Below are positions 8,411-17,493 of a DNA stretch of 64,000 nucleotides, one piece after another. The stretch lies in NCBI RefSeq assembly GCF_018987265.1, contig NZ_CP076854.1, positions 496,001-560,000 of the forward strand, given 5' to 3'. Position 1 is the stretch's first letter. Every line of letters begins with the position of its first letter. The position numbers and the translations under genes are program-made. The notes under the pieces are model-generated. The model saw only the letters and a program-made list of their open reading frames with translations. It made no database searches and was not told the origin of the DNA. Origin of the DNA: Rhizobium sp. WYJ-E13. Lineage in GTDB: Bacteria > Pseudomonadota > Alphaproteobacteria > Rhizobiales > Rhizobiaceae.

Positions 8411-8802
8411 GTGTCGAAACCTCGTTTTGCGGAGATCGAATAATTGTAGATCGCTGCATAAGTCGTCGATACCAGCAGCGGCAGCGCGATGGTCTTGATT
8501 ATCTCCGGTGTGCCGCTTGCCGCATGGATCGCCACGAGAATGCTGGCCGAGCCAAGGCAGGCAATCAGCGGCGGCGCCCAAAATCGTGTTGAACCGCTGA
8601 AGCGGCTGGAAAGCCAGTCGATCACCGATTTCAGGAAAAGCGTCAGGCAGGCGGATATCGTCCCTTGCACGAGACCGGCATAGAGTGGCGCCGGCATGAC
8701 ATGAGCGCGATTGGCGAAGACGGCCCAGCTGCCCATCGCCAGAAAAGCGAACAGGACGTGGAACACGCCGCTACGCAAAAAACGTTGCAGCAAAACAGGC
8801 AT
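8407..8802 (-). CDS. Small integral membrane protein of the lipid operon
   Basis: I do not recognise this protein by name. It is 131 residues from ATG 8802 (a GTG at 8814 would add four). It contains about four hydrophobic stretches: VLFAFLAMGSWAVFA, LYAGLVQGTISACLTLFL, PPLIACLGSASILVAI and IALPLLVSTTYAAIYNY. No catalytic motif is visible. It overlaps the CDP-DAG synthase gene (TGATG, one base shared) and the phosphotransferase gene (ATGA), so it is made with them. It could be a subunit, a lipid carrier or a flippase-like factor. Confidence is high that it is a gene and low for function. Confidence 0.75.
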   Translation of the reverse strand: MPVLLQRFLRSGVFHVLFAFLAMGSWAVFANRAHVMPAPLYAGLVQGTISACLTLFLKSVIDWLSSRFSGSTRFWAPPLIACLGSASILVAIHAASGTPEIIKTIALPLLVSTTYAAIYNYSISAKRGFDT

Positions 8803-9749
8803 CAGAGCGACCACCAGTAGCGGGTAAGATGGAAGAAGATGGGTGCCGAGAAGACGACGGAATCCAGCCTGTCGATCAATCCGCCATGGCCTTCAATGAG
8901 ATTGCCCCAGTCCTTGACACCGCGGTCGCGTTTGATCGCCGACATGACCAGGCCGCCGAAGAAGCCCATCAGCGTGATGACAAAGGCGAGAAGCCCTGCC
9001 TGAAGCGGTGTGAATGGTGTGATCCACCAGAGGCCCGTTCCAATCAGGGTCGCGCTGACGATGCCACCGACAAAGCCCTCGACCGTTTTCGATGGTGACA
9101 GTCTTGGCGCAATCTTCGTGCTTCCGAAGAGTTTGCCCCAGACATATTGCAGGACATCGCTGAGCTGGACGACGATCACCAGAAAGGCGATCAACAGCAC
9201 ATTGCGCCCCTCATATCCTGGAATTTTCAAGGTCAGTAGAGCCGGGACATGGGAAGCGCAGAAGACGCAGATCATCAGTGCCCACTGCACTTCCGCGATG
9301 CGAACGAGAAAGCGTTCGGTGTCGCCTCGCAGTACCGAGATGATCGGCATCAGCAGGAAGGCATAGACCGGGATGAAGATCGAAAAGATGCCATATTGTT
9401 CAGCCCAGAGCAGAAAATACTGGATCGGAACGACGACGAAGAAGGCTGCCGCGAGCGCCCAGTGATCCGCCCTTCTTGTATTGATGAGGGTTACGAATTC
9501 ACGAAGTGCTGCGAATGAACAAAAGCCAAACAGGATCAAAACGCCGATACGGCCCGCTATGAAAGCAATGCCGATCAGGATGACCATGACCCACCAGGCC
9601 TTGATCCGCGCGTTGAGGTTTTCGACCGCCGCATTCGAACCGTTGGGCGAGAGGCGTTGCTGCAATATGTAACCGATGACGGACGCAACGATGAGCACGC
9701 CGAAGATCCCGGCCACGAGCGTCATAAGATCGGAATTCGCGCCACTCAT
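8802..9749 (-). CDS. Phosphatidate cytidylyltransferase (CdsA/YnbB-like)
   Basis: A 315-residue membrane enzyme expected to make CDP-diacylglycerol from phosphatidic acid and CTP. The C-terminal signature is intact: SAIKRDRGVKDWGNLIEGHG, directly followed by GLIDRLD. SPSKTVEGFVGG, another conserved element, lies upstream. About eight transmembrane segments are visible. Housekeeping cdsA normally sits between uppS and dxr in proteobacteria, which is not the context here, so this is probably a second, pathway-specific copy. It overlaps the acyltransferase (ATGA) and the small membrane protein. Confidence 0.9.
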   Translation of the reverse strand: MSGANSDLMTLVAGIFGVLIVASVIGYILQQRLSPNGSNAAVENLNARIKAWWVMVILIGIAFIAGRIGVLILFGFCSFAALREFVTLINTRRADHWALAAAFFVVVPIQYFLLWAEQYGIFSIFIPVYAFLLMPIISVLRGDTERFLVRIAEVQWALMICVFCASHVPALLTLKIPGYEGRNVLLIAFLVIVVQLSDVLQYVWGKLFGSTKIAPRLSPSKTVEGFVGGIVSATLIGTGLWWITPFTPLQAGLLAFVITLMGFFGGLVMSAIKRDRGVKDWGNLIEGHGGLIDRLDSVVFSAPIFFHLTRYWWSL

Positions 9750-10390
9750 TCCCCACCACCTACAATGTTCGGAGACAGAGCCAGAAGAGCGGCCCGCATC
9801 CGTTCGAGAAAAACATCCTTGTCTTCGCCCGGCGCGATCTGCAAAGCGCTGCCGAAGGTCACTGTGCAGATCAGCGGTATCGGAACAATCTCACCCTTTG
9901 GCATGACGCGGTTCAGATTGCTGATCCAGACCGGCACGAGCTCGACATCAGGGCGCGCCGCAGCCAGATGGAAAATACCGCTCTTGAATGGGAGGAGCCG
10001 TGCGTCGGACTGGTTTCGCGTGCCTTCCGGGAAGAGAATGAGGGACGAACCGGCATCGATGGCCGAGGCCATCTGTGTGACGGGATCTTCCGTCCGCTTC
10101 TCCCGATCCCTCGCGATCAGCACCGCATTGAAGACATCGCTGCCGATGAAGCGATTGAGCCAGGACTTCAACCAATATTCGGCGCCTGCGACCGGACGTG
10201 CCCGATGCCGCAGTCTTGGCGGCAATACGGTCCAGACCAGAACGAAATCGCCGTGGCTGCAATGGTTGGCATAATAAACGCAGGGACGGGAGGGCAGGCC
10301 TTCCTCGGGCCACACGGCGCGGACCGCCGTGACCGCGCGTGCGAACAGTACGATGACCGTCGCCGCGGCCTTTGTAAGCAAAGCCTTCAT
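9746..10390 (-). CDS. 1-acyl-sn-glycerol-3-phosphate acyltransferase family protein (PlsC-like)
   Basis: A 214-residue membrane-associated acyltransferase. Motif I is NHCSHGD (H43-x4-D48), and motif III appears as LFPEGTR. An N-terminal hydrophobic helix (AAATVIVLFARAVTAV) anchors it. The family adds an acyl chain to lysophosphatidic acid, giving phosphatidic acid. Here it is the first gene of a four-gene overlapping operon, directly feeding the CDP-DAG synthase. It starts at ATG 10390; the roughly 200 bp upstream contain no gene and must hold the operon promoter, though no clear hexamers were identified. Confidence 0.88.
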   Translation of the reverse strand: MKALLTKAAATVIVLFARAVTAVRAVWPEEGLPSRPCVYYANHCSHGDFVLVWTVLPPRLRHRARPVAGAEYWLKSWLNRFIGSDVFNAVLIARDREKRTEDPVTQMASAIDAGSSLILFPEGTRNQSDARLLPFKSGIFHLAAARPDVELVPVWISNLNRVMPKGEIVPIPLICTVTFGSALQIAPGEDKDVFLERMRAALLALSPNIVGGGE

Positions 10391-10588
10391 TCACCACTCT
10401 ATTGATGTTAGCCGGATCACGAATCGAAACTCTAGCATTGTGATTGGCGGAGGGAAGGCGCTTTGCAGGTTTTCACCCCAAAGGCGTAGGCCGGTGGCCC
10501 GGCTCCAATGTAGAGGACTTGCGCCACGAGAAGATCTTCCCTTCTCCCGTCCGAACTACTCCTGGAGCGAACGCTGTTTTGCCGTCCG

Positions 10589-11479
10589 TCAGCCCTTGCC
10601 TCGATAGGCTTTCAGCAGAGCGACATTGGAGGCGTGCACATCCTCATAGGCGGGGATGTAGATCAGCGCACCGCTCTTCACATCCTCGCTGACTGCTTGA
10701 GCCAAAGGTTTGCTCCAGATCTCCGGCTCGGGTGCTTGGTCATTCATCGCTTCGACATAACGGATCGTCGCGTCGATGAAGGAAGGCCCATAGCCGCCGG
10801 CAAGAATCCGCTCCGGGTCGCCGTGGCAGGGAAGGATGCGGTTGATGGGGAAGGATCGCAGTCGCTTCAGCTCTTCGAGATGCAGCGCAAGGGCGGCGGG
10901 GTCCGTCATATAGGTGACGGTGTCCTCGAGCGTGTCGCCGGCAAACAGAAGCCGCTCCTTGGGCAGCCACAGGACCGTGGCGTCGGGGCTGTGAATATTG
11001 AACTCGTGAAGTTCGACAATGCGGTTGCCGACCGTGATCGACCGGCTGCCGTCAAACAGGCTGTTTGGCATGATGACCGGATCGATCTTCGGGAGGCGGG
11101 CGGCGATCCGCGGCTTTTCCGCTTCGAGAAGCCGCGCGGTCGCGCCGTTGGCGATGATGATGCAATCGGCAAACACCTCGTTGCCGGCAATATGGTCATT
11201 GTGGAAATGGCTGAGGATCACCGTGATCTTCGAGACACCCAGCGCCTCCAGATGGGCGCGGATGGCGCGGGCGTGGTCGAGGGTGATGTGGGTATCGTAG
11301 ACCAGCGCCTCATTGCCGTCGACGATCGCATAGGAGGCGATGCCGAGGCTGAAGGCGCCGTCGTCGAGCCAATTCGGCTCTTCCGAATAGAGCCGCTTGC
11401 CGGCGATGCGCCCGTCGTAATAGGCGAATATGCCCGGATAGGGTTCGAATATCCGGAAGTCGTCAAGCATGCCCGTCAT
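10589..11479 (-). CDS. MBL-fold metallo-hydrolase
   Basis: A 296-residue metallo-beta-lactamase-fold hydrolase. The metal motif is HFHNDH (H91, H93, D95, H96), followed by FAGDTLEDTVTY (third metal Asp) and ILPCHGDPERI (later His). No signal peptide is seen, so it is cytoplasmic. The start ATG 11479 lies behind GGGAG. It is the most distal gene of the minus-strand ABC/hydrolase cluster, 48 bp after the M20 gene. The superfamily hydrolyses lactones, thioesters or phosphoesters; in this context a product ester or lactone of the imported amide is a reasonable but unproven guess. Confidence 0.82.
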   Translation of the reverse strand: MTGMLDDFRIFEPYPGIFAYYDGRIAGKRLYSEEPNWLDDGAFSLGIASYAIVDGNEALVYDTHITLDHARAIRAHLEALGVSKITVILSHFHNDHIAGNEVFADCIIIANGATARLLEAEKPRIAARLPKIDPVIMPNSLFDGSRSITVGNRIVELHEFNIHSPDATVLWLPKERLLFAGDTLEDTVTYMTDPAALALHLEELKRLRSFPINRILPCHGDPERILAGGYGPSFIDATIRYVEAMNDQAPEPEIWSKPLAQAVSEDVKSGALIYIPAYEDVHASNVALLKAYRGKG

Positions 11480-11527
11480 TTGGATTTCTCCCGGATATTG
11501 GTTTCTACGTCATGACGACCGGGCGCT

Positions 11528-12913
11528 TTAGCGCGCCCAGGTCGCGTCCCAGAAGGACTGCGGGTCCTTCGCCAGCACGTCGGAAATCGTCGGCATCGGC
11601 CCGGGAATGCGTTTGCCCCCGGTGCGCTCGGTGAGTTCCGCCTTGGCGGCGGCGATCGTTTCCGGCGACGCCAGCAATGTGATCGCACCCATCGCAAGAG
11701 CTTCGGAGGCCATCAGCGGCCCCGGGCTGCTCGACGAATGTCCCGACAGTGCAGTCCACGCCCAGTGGTGGATCGGCACATTGTCCGGATAGGCCCAGTT
11801 AACCCGGCCGAGCGGGATCTGCCAGCTGATGTCGCCGTCGTCCTGGCCGTAATAATCGATGCCGGTGTCGAAATATTCGAGCTCGCGATGCAGCTTGAAG
11901 GGTTTGCCGGGGTCGCAGGCTGCGGAAAGCTGTTCCATCCATTCGATATCGGCATCGGTCCAGCGCGGCGGACCGATTTCCCTCAGGCACGCATCCAATA
12001 CGCGGCCGACCGTGTCATTGCCGAGATAGCCGCGGCAATTGGCGATCTGCTCGGCCACCAGTTCGACACCGTGTTCGGCGGCGACCCGGCTATAGGTATC
12101 GAGCATCAACTGGTAACCATCCTGCACCATATCGAAGTCATGATGCCGGACGGAGGACCAGAGGCGCACTTCCTCAGGCGTCACGCCGGGGGTGATGCCG
12201 GCGAAGCGGTAGACATGTTTCAGTTGCAGGTCGGGCACATCCTGGCGAAGACGATCGAATTTCGCATAGGCAGCTTCCGCAGCAAGCAGCGCGTTGCGGG
12301 CGGCGGTCTTGCCGCCATGAGCGCTTTCGCCAATGAACTTGAATTCGCCGCTCGCCATGGCGTGGCAGGGGCGTGCAAGCGAGCCGTTCTGGTAATCGCC
12401 ATGCGAGGTCAAAACCAGGTCTAGACCGTCGAATACACCTGCGGCCTGCAGTGCAAGCTTGCCCCAGCCGATTTCCTCGGCCGGGCAACCGACGATGACG
12501 ATCTCGCCCGGCAGGCCAAGCTCGATCATTGCCTTGGCGGCCGCAATACTGGCGCCGGTATTGGCCGGGCCGATATGGTTATGGCCGCAGCCATGACCGG
12601 GTAGGCGCCGGTTCCCCTGTCGATAGGGAACCGCGTCATTATAAAGGCTCGGCAGGGCGTCATATTCGATCAGGATGCCGACTTTTGGACCTTCACCATT
12701 GGCAATGCGGGCGGTGAATGCCGTCGGCACGCCGCCGTTGCCGCGCTCGACCGAAAAGCCGTGCCGTTCAATGAAATCGCAGAGGATCGCCTGCGACTTG
12801 TACTCGAGTGCCGGCAGTTCCGGTACTTTCCACATCTCCGCAAAAAGCTGCTCGATCTCGGCGGCGAGGCTGGACCAGATGCGGCGCGTTTCGGTCTTCA
12901 GGCGATCCTGCAT
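11528..12913 (-). CDS. M20-family amidohydrolase (AbgB-like)
   Basis: This is a 461-residue metal-dependent amidohydrolase. Ligand motifs are GHGCGHN (C109, H111) and PAEE (E146, E147), with a late conserved WAWTALSGHSSSSPGPL. It resembles AbgB, which splits p-aminobenzoyl-glutamate, and other aminoacylases. The start MQDRLKTETR (ATG 12913) lies one base after the isochorismatase stop. A longer N-terminal reading would run into that gene and is low in family character. It is probably the enzyme that cleaves the amide imported by the ABC system encoded upstream in the operon. Confidence 0.84.
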   Translation of the reverse strand: MQDRLKTETRRIWSSLAAEIEQLFAEMWKVPELPALEYKSQAILCDFIERHGFSVERGNGGVPTAFTARIANGEGPKVGILIEYDALPSLYNDAVPYRQGNRRLPGHGCGHNHIGPANTGASIAAAKAMIELGLPGEIVIVGCPAEEIGWGKLALQAAGVFDGLDLVLTSHGDYQNGSLARPCHAMASGEFKFIGESAHGGKTAARNALLAAEAAYAKFDRLRQDVPDLQLKHVYRFAGITPGVTPEEVRLWSSVRHHDFDMVQDGYQLMLDTYSRVAAEHGVELVAEQIANCRGYLGNDTVGRVLDACLREIGPPRWTDADIEWMEQLSAACDPGKPFKLHRELEYFDTGIDYYGQDDGDISWQIPLGRVNWAYPDNVPIHHWAWTALSGHSSSSPGPLMASEALAMGAITLLASPETIAAAKAELTERTGGKRIPGPMPTISDVLAKDPQSFWDATWAR

Positions 12914-12914
12914 C

Positions 12915-13535
12915 TCAGGCGGCCTTGCCTTGTTGCCAGGTGCGGAAGGCTTCGTTGATTTCGGCGGCCGTGCGGCGCGCGCCGTGCTGCAGGTATTCCA
13001 TATTGGCGAGGGCCGCATCATGGGCCTCGATGGAGGAGCCGGCGACGCAGTCCTCGACGACGCGGCAATGGTAGTCCGACTGGTGGCCGTCCGCGAAGGT
13101 GTAGTGGACGCAGATATTGGTGAGGCCGCCGACGAGGATCAAGGTATCGGCCTTGAGGCCGCGCAGCAGGATCTGCAGGTCGGTACCGATGAAACCGGAG
13201 TAACGGCGCTTGACGATCACGTAGTCGTCGTCGCGCAAGCCGACTTCCTCGGCAGCAATGGCAGTGCCCGGCCAGTCTTCGCGCAGGTGCATGTCCTCGT
13301 CGCCATCCATTTCGCGGCCGTAATCGACGCCGCTCTTGCGGTGGCTTTCCTGCAGGAAGATGATCGGCACGCCGCCTTCGCGGGCAGCATCGATGACGGT
13401 GCGGGCCTTGCGCATGCGCTCGATAATGCCCGGCATCAGCGGGATCGAGCCGTCATCGTCGAAACCGACTTTCTGGATGTCGACGACGATCAGCACCGGT
13501 TGGCCGACGATCATTGGATTTTGCTTCTTTGGCAT
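12915..13535 (-). CDS. Isochorismatase-family cysteine hydrolase, copy 1
   Basis: A 206-residue hydrolase with the catalytic triad D19 (VVDIQK), K108 (VKRRYS) and C141 (TNICVHYT). Members include nicotinamidase, N-carbamoylsarcosine amidase, biuret or ureidoacrylate hydrolases and true isochorismatases. The start ATG 13535 follows GAAGGAGC, a strong ribosome site. It is closely related to the second copy at 17711-18346 on the other strand: both share PMIVG, DIQKxGF, KRRYS and the DCVxGS end. The presence of two paralogues around one ABC system suggests hydrolysis of two related amides. Confidence 0.88.
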   Translation of the reverse strand: MPKKQNPMIVGQPVLIVVDIQKVGFDDDGSIPLMPGIIERMRKARTVIDAAREGGVPIIFLQESHRKSGVDYGREMDGDEDMHLREDWPGTAIAAEEVGLRDDDYVIVKRRYSGFIGTDLQILLRGLKADTLILVGGLTNICVHYTFADGHQSDYHCRVVEDCVAGSSIEAHDAALANMEYLQHGARRTAAEINEAFRTWQQGKAA

Positions 13536-13551
13536 GGAATGCTCCTTCGAT

Positions 13552-14352
13552 CTAAAAACGTGCACCGAGAAGTCTCGGAAGATTGCCCAGGCGGGCAACG
13601 GTGATGAAGCCGAACAGGCCGATCAGCATGAACAGGACGGCGCCGACACACATGGTTGGGGAGAAGCCGGTGCGCATGTTGGAGAAGATCTTCACCGGCA
13701 TGGTCTCGGCGGTGAAGCCCGCCACCATGAAGGCGATGACATATTCGTTGAGGCTGAAGATCGCGACGAAGATGAAGCTCGAGACGACGAACGGCAGGAC
13801 CATGGGGACTGCGACGGTTCTGAGGATATCGTTTTCGCGCGCGCCCATCGTCCGGGCCGCCTCGACGAGCGACTTGTCGATCGCCGAGAAGCCGAGCGAG
13901 ATCATCACCAGCGGCACGGCAATGAAGGTCACGGCATGGCTGATGACGATGTTCTCGATCTGGCCGACATGCCGGACCGCGCCCCAGAACAGCAGGAACA
14001 GGACGGCGATAACGACCGGCGGGAGGATGAAGGGAATACCGGCCATTCCGGCCAGCAGCTTTGCAAAGCGTGAATTGGTCTTCCACTGGATATAGGCGAT
14101 CGGAAAGGCGACGCTGATCGTCAAAAGCGAAGAGGCAACTGCGATGATCACCGAGCGCAGGAAGGCCGACGTCCATGCCGGATCCTCCATGAAGGCAAAG
14201 TACCAGCGCAGGCTGATATTTTGCGGCGGGAAGGTCATCTGTGCCGTTGTGTTGAAGCTGACACCTGCAACGATGATGAGCGGCGCCGCCAGGAAGAAGA
14301 CCAGGCATAGGAGGAAGAACTGGCGCAGGAGCTTGAGAACAAACCGGCTCAT
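13552..14352 (-). CDS. ABC transporter permease, spermidine/putrescine type (PotC-like)
   Basis: A 266-residue inner-membrane permease with about six membrane helices. It contains the EAA-loop sequence LVEAARTMGARENDILRTV, which contacts the ATPase. MSRFVLKLLRQFFLL (ATG 14352) is the natural start and overlaps the stop of the partner permease by 4 bp. Longer upstream reading lies over that partner gene in another frame and is not real. It forms a heterodimer with the product of 14349-15221 to import a polyamine-like or other small cationic solute. Confidence 0.9.
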   Translation of the reverse strand: MSRFVLKLLRQFFLLCLVFFLAAPLIIVAGVSFNTTAQMTFPPQNISLRWYFAFMEDPAWTSAFLRSVIIAVASSLLTISVAFPIAYIQWKTNSRFAKLLAGMAGIPFILPPVVIAVLFLLFWGAVRHVGQIENIVISHAVTFIAVPLVMISLGFSAIDKSLVEAARTMGARENDILRTVAVPMVLPFVVSSFIFVAIFSLNEYVIAFMVAGFTAETMPVKIFSNMRTGFSPTMCVGAVLFMLIGLFGFITVARLGNLPRLLGARF

Positions 14353-15221
14353 GACGTGTATCCCTTTCCGCCAACCCGGTTGATCACCAGGATCATCGCG
14401 CCGGTGACCAGCATCAGCAAGACGGCAATGGCGGAGGCCTGCGGCAGGTTCTGGGCGGAATTGGCCACTTCGCTGATGATGACGCCGATGGTCCAGTTGC
14501 TGGGACCGCCGAGCACCAGGGGCGCGACATAGGCCCCGATCGTCATCACCACGGTCGTCAGATAGGCGGTGGCGATCGGCTTGCGCATCAGGGGCAGAAG
14601 AATGTTGAAGAAGGCCCGGACCGGGGTGGCTCCCATGGTGGAGGCCGCTTCCATATAGGAGGCGTCCATGCGCGACAGGCCAGGATAGATCGTCATCACG
14701 TTGAAGGGGACGACAACATAGATCAGGCAACTGACGACGGCATAAAAGCTTGGCGTCAGCGAGACTGGCTTGTCGAGGAGGCCAAGGAAGACGGCGATAT
14801 TCGAGATGCCGACCCGCTTGGAAAGAATGATCTGCCAGGAGAAGGTGATCAGTACTTCGGACAAGGCAAGTGTCGTCAGCAGACCGATCAGCCAGACGAT
14901 CTGCGCCTTACGGCTCATCCGGGTGATGAAATAGGTGGCCGGAAAGGCGATGATCATGCTGAGCGTGGCGACGGTCAGCGCCAGCCAGAGCGAGAAGGTC
15001 AGGCCGTTCAGCACCATCGGCTGGAATAGGCCCGCCATAGCCTCGAGCGACCAGCCGCTGCCCTGATAATAGGCGGGATCGACGCGGGCGAGACTGACGC
15101 GCAGCAGGAGAACGAAGGGCACACCGAAAAAGGCGACGATCATGAAGAACGGCCAGGCGAGGCCGAAAGCTATCGACAGGCGCTTGCCGTTGGCGCTCTC
15201 CTGTCCTGAGATGAGCGACAT
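14349..15221 (-). CDS. ABC transporter permease, spermidine/putrescine type (PotB-like)
   Basis: A 290-residue permease with about six membrane helices and the EAA-type loop MEAASTMGATPVRAFFNILLP. ATG 15221 lies two bases after the ATPase stop; a TTG at 15227 would add two residues. It is the second gene after the ATPase in the order SBP, ATPase, permease, permease, isochorismatase, M20 and MBL, all on the minus strand with gaps of at most 48 bp. Together they form one import-and-hydrolyse operon. Confidence 0.9.
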   Translation of the reverse strand: MSLISGQESANGKRLSIAFGLAWPFFMIVAFFGVPFVLLLRVSLARVDPAYYQGSGWSLEAMAGLFQPMVLNGLTFSLWLALTVATLSMIIAFPATYFITRMSRKAQIVWLIGLLTTLALSEVLITFSWQIILSKRVGISNIAVFLGLLDKPVSLTPSFYAVVSCLIYVVVPFNVMTIYPGLSRMDASYMEAASTMGATPVRAFFNILLPLMRKPIATAYLTTVVMTIGAYVAPLVLGGPSNWTIGVIISEVANSAQNLPQASAIAVLLMLVTGAMILVINRVGGKGYTS

Positions 15222-15223
15222 GG

Positions 15224-16279
15224 TCAATCCTCCAGCACGGTCACCGAACCCGGTGCGAAGGAGATGGAGAATTCGCCTGCTCCTTCGAGTTCAGCCCAGG
15301 CCGCGGGGGCGAGCGAGGCGATCACCTGGCGACCGCCGCTTTCCAGGAAGACTTCGACGCTCGAGCCGAGATCGCGTACGAAAGTGACCGTTCCGGAGGG
15401 CGCGTCGCTGCCGGCGACCGGTCGCGAGATGAGGGTGCTTTCCGGCCGGGCGCAGACCGTGACCCGATCGCCAGTTTTCGGTGACGTCGGGGCGGGGCTG
15501 GTGGTGATGACGCTTTCGCCGACCCGCACATGGTTGCGATCGACGAGAATTCCCTCGGCAAGATTGCTCTGGCCGATGAAGTCGGCGACGAAGCGGTTGA
15601 CCGGCTTGCGATAGATATCGACCGGGCTGCCCACCTGCTGCACCTTGCCATGCGCCATGACGACGATCTGGTCGGCGATGGTCATCGCCTCGCGCTGATC
15701 GTGCGTGACGAAGATCGTGGTGATCTTCAGCTTCTGCTGTAATTGCCGCAATTCGACCTGCATATGGTCGCGCAATTTCGCATCGAGTGCCGAGAGCGGT
15801 TCGTCCATCAGGAAGAGAAGCGGCTCCTGCGCCAGTGCGCGGGCAATCGCGACGCGCTGTCGCTGGCCGCCGGAGAGTTGATCGACCCGCCGCGACTGCA
15901 TGCCGGGCAGATCCACGAGCTTTAAAAGCTCGTCGATCCGTTCCTGCTTGTGATGCTTCGCCATCGTCCGATAACGAAGGCTGTAGCCGATATTGCCGGC
16001 CACATCGAGATGCGGGAACAATGCAAGGGCCTGGAAGACCATTCCGAAGTTTCGTTCGTTCGTCGGAATTCCGGTGATGTCGCGACCGTCGAGGCGTACG
16101 GTGCCGCTTGTGGGGCGCTCGAGACCGGCGATGATCCGCATCAACGTCGTCTTACCGCAGCCGGACGGACCGAGGAAACAAACGAACTTGCCCTGTTCGA
16201 TGTCAAGCGACACGTCGGAGACGACCGTATTTGCGCCGAAGGACTTCGTGAGGTGGGAGATTTCCAGGCCTTGCATCAT
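15224..16279 (-). CDS. ABC transporter ATP-binding protein, PotA/FbpC-like
   Basis: A 351-residue ATPase with an N-terminal nucleotide-binding domain and a C-terminal TOBE region. Motifs are Walker A GPSGCGKTT near residue 37, signature LSGGQRQRVAIARAL, Walker B LLFLMDEPLSALD and FVTHDQREAM. The C-terminal 110 residues (QVGSPVDIYRKPVNRFVADF onward) fit the TOBE fold of polyamine and iron importers. Adjacent ATG codons at 16279 and 16276 could both serve as start. It powers the two permeases that follow. Confidence 0.92.
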   Translation of the reverse strand: MMQGLEISHLTKSFGANTVVSDVSLDIEQGKFVCFLGPSGCGKTTLMRIIAGLERPTSGTVRLDGRDITGIPTNERNFGMVFQALALFPHLDVAGNIGYSLRYRTMAKHHKQERIDELLKLVDLPGMQSRRVDQLSGGQRQRVAIARALAQEPLLFLMDEPLSALDAKLRDHMQVELRQLQQKLKITTIFVTHDQREAMTIADQIVVMAHGKVQQVGSPVDIYRKPVNRFVADFIGQSNLAEGILVDRNHVRVGESVITTSPAPTSPKTGDRVTVCARPESTLISRPVAGSDAPSGTVTFVRDLGSSVEVFLESGGRQVIASLAPAAWAELEGAGEFSISFAPGSVTVLED

Positions 16280-16290
16280 TCCGTCCAGAC

Positions 16291-17406
16291 TTACTGACCG
16301 AGCATCTTGAGCATCTGCGTCGAGATGTAATCGGCGTTCTTCACCTTTGCCGCGGAAGCGACGACGATCGGCTTGCCGGTGAAGGAAACCGCGTTGAACT
16401 CGTCATCCGTCAAGCTGAGTTTCGAACGCTCGATCAGCGGAGCGGCGCCGACGTTACGGGCGATCAGCTCGTGGCATTCCGGCGTGGCGCTCCAGTCGAG
16501 GAAGGCGACCGTCGCGTCGCTCACCTGGGCGACCTTCGGAACGCACCATGCGTTATAACCGAGCACGGCGCCTTCCTTTGGAAAGATCGAGGCGACGTCA
16601 GTGCCTTCCTTTTTCATGATCATCGAGACGTCATGGAAATAGAGGCCGCCGACGACCTCGTCGTTCTGGTAGGCGCTCTGCATCGAGCCTTCGTCGGTCC
16701 ACCAAAGCTTTGCATTGGGCTTCAGCTCGGCAATCTTCGCGATCACCTTGTCGATGCCCTCCTGGGTATCGAGCGTCGCGGCGCCGTCGAAATAGACGCC
16801 AGCGACGATGTCGAGCAGCACGCTGTTGCCGCCGCCCTGCAGGCCCCAGGCCGACGGGCGCGGCTTCCAGAGTTCCGTCCAGCTTTCCGGCAGCTTCTCG
16901 AATTCGGACGGGTTGGCGATCAGGGTTATGTACCAGGCCATGGCGCCGACGCCATCGACCTTGCCGCCGTCCTCATAGACGAAACCGTCCATCAGGTTGC
17001 CGAGGTTCTTGAGCTTCGAGCCTTCGACAGTTGCCCAGAGGCCGCGCTGGCGACCGCGAATAACATCTGCCTGGCCGGCGCAGCAGATATCCATGGGAGC
17101 CGAACCTGCCTGGATCGCCTGGCCGAGCTGGACGAGGAACTGCGAGCTGCCGGACTGCGGGATCGACTGGACCGCGATGCCGGTCTGTTTGGTGAATGCC
17201 GGATAGACGTCCTTTGCGAAAGCCTCTTCGAAGAAGCCGCCGAAGTTCGAGATCCTGAGCGTCGCCGCGGCATAGGAGGGGCGCACGAAGGGCGCGGAAA
17301 TGAGCGTCGCCGCGGCAAATCCCCCGGCGGCCTTCAGAACCGATCTGCGCGATATCGCCGAGTTGCTGTCCTGGCCGGAGGATGCGGAAGGCTTTCTGGA
17401 TGCCAT
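16291..17406 (-). CDS. Periplasmic solute-binding protein, PotD-like, Tat-exported
   Basis: A 371-residue extracellular solute-binding protein of the spermidine/putrescine-type family. Its N-terminus carries a twin-arginine signal (SRRSVLKAAGGFAAATL), so it is probably exported folded by the Tat system. Later features are RISNFGGFFEEAF and YNAWCVPKVAQV. ATG 17406 follows AAAGGAG. It is the first gene of the minus-strand operon and faces the second isochorismatase gene across a 304-bp regulatory region. The actual ligand is unknown; an amide or polyamine conjugate would suit the hydrolases in the operon. Confidence 0.9.
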   Translation of the reverse strand: MASRKPSASSGQDSNSAISRRSVLKAAGGFAAATLISAPFVRPSYAAATLRISNFGGFFEEAFAKDVYPAFTKQTGIAVQSIPQSGSSQFLVQLGQAIQAGSAPMDICCAGQADVIRGRQRGLWATVEGSKLKNLGNLMDGFVYEDGGKVDGVGAMAWYITLIANPSEFEKLPESWTELWKPRPSAWGLQGGGNSVLLDIVAGVYFDGAATLDTQEGIDKVIAKIAELKPNAKLWWTDEGSMQSAYQNDEVVGGLYFHDVSMIMKKEGTDVASIFPKEGAVLGYNAWCVPKVAQVSDATVAFLDWSATPECHELIARNVGAAPLIERSKLSLTDDEFNAVSFTGKPIVVASAAKVKNADYISTQMLKMLGQ

Positions 17407-17482
17407 GCTATGTTCTCCTTTAGTGTCCCCTTAGGTGGATGGACAATTACTATGCAACGGCCATGCCAGACGTAAAAAATCA

Positions 17483-17493
17483 TTGTAAAACAA
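17483..17493. promoter_or_regulatory. Candidate GntR/FadR-type operator TTGTAAAACAA
   Basis: The 11 bases TTGTAAAACAA fit the FadR-subfamily operator consensus TNGTNNNACNA exactly, with 4-bp arms. The site lies 77 bp upstream of the SBP start and next to a leftward -10-like TACAAT. A linked GntR gene with an FCD-type C-terminus makes it a credible binding site, although AT-rich DNA gives such matches by chance. Confidence 0.45.

Noticed and set aside
13511..14374. 287-codon frame over the PotC-like permease
   Set aside because: It is a different frame on the same strand with no family motifs; the permease at 13552-14352 explains the sequence.
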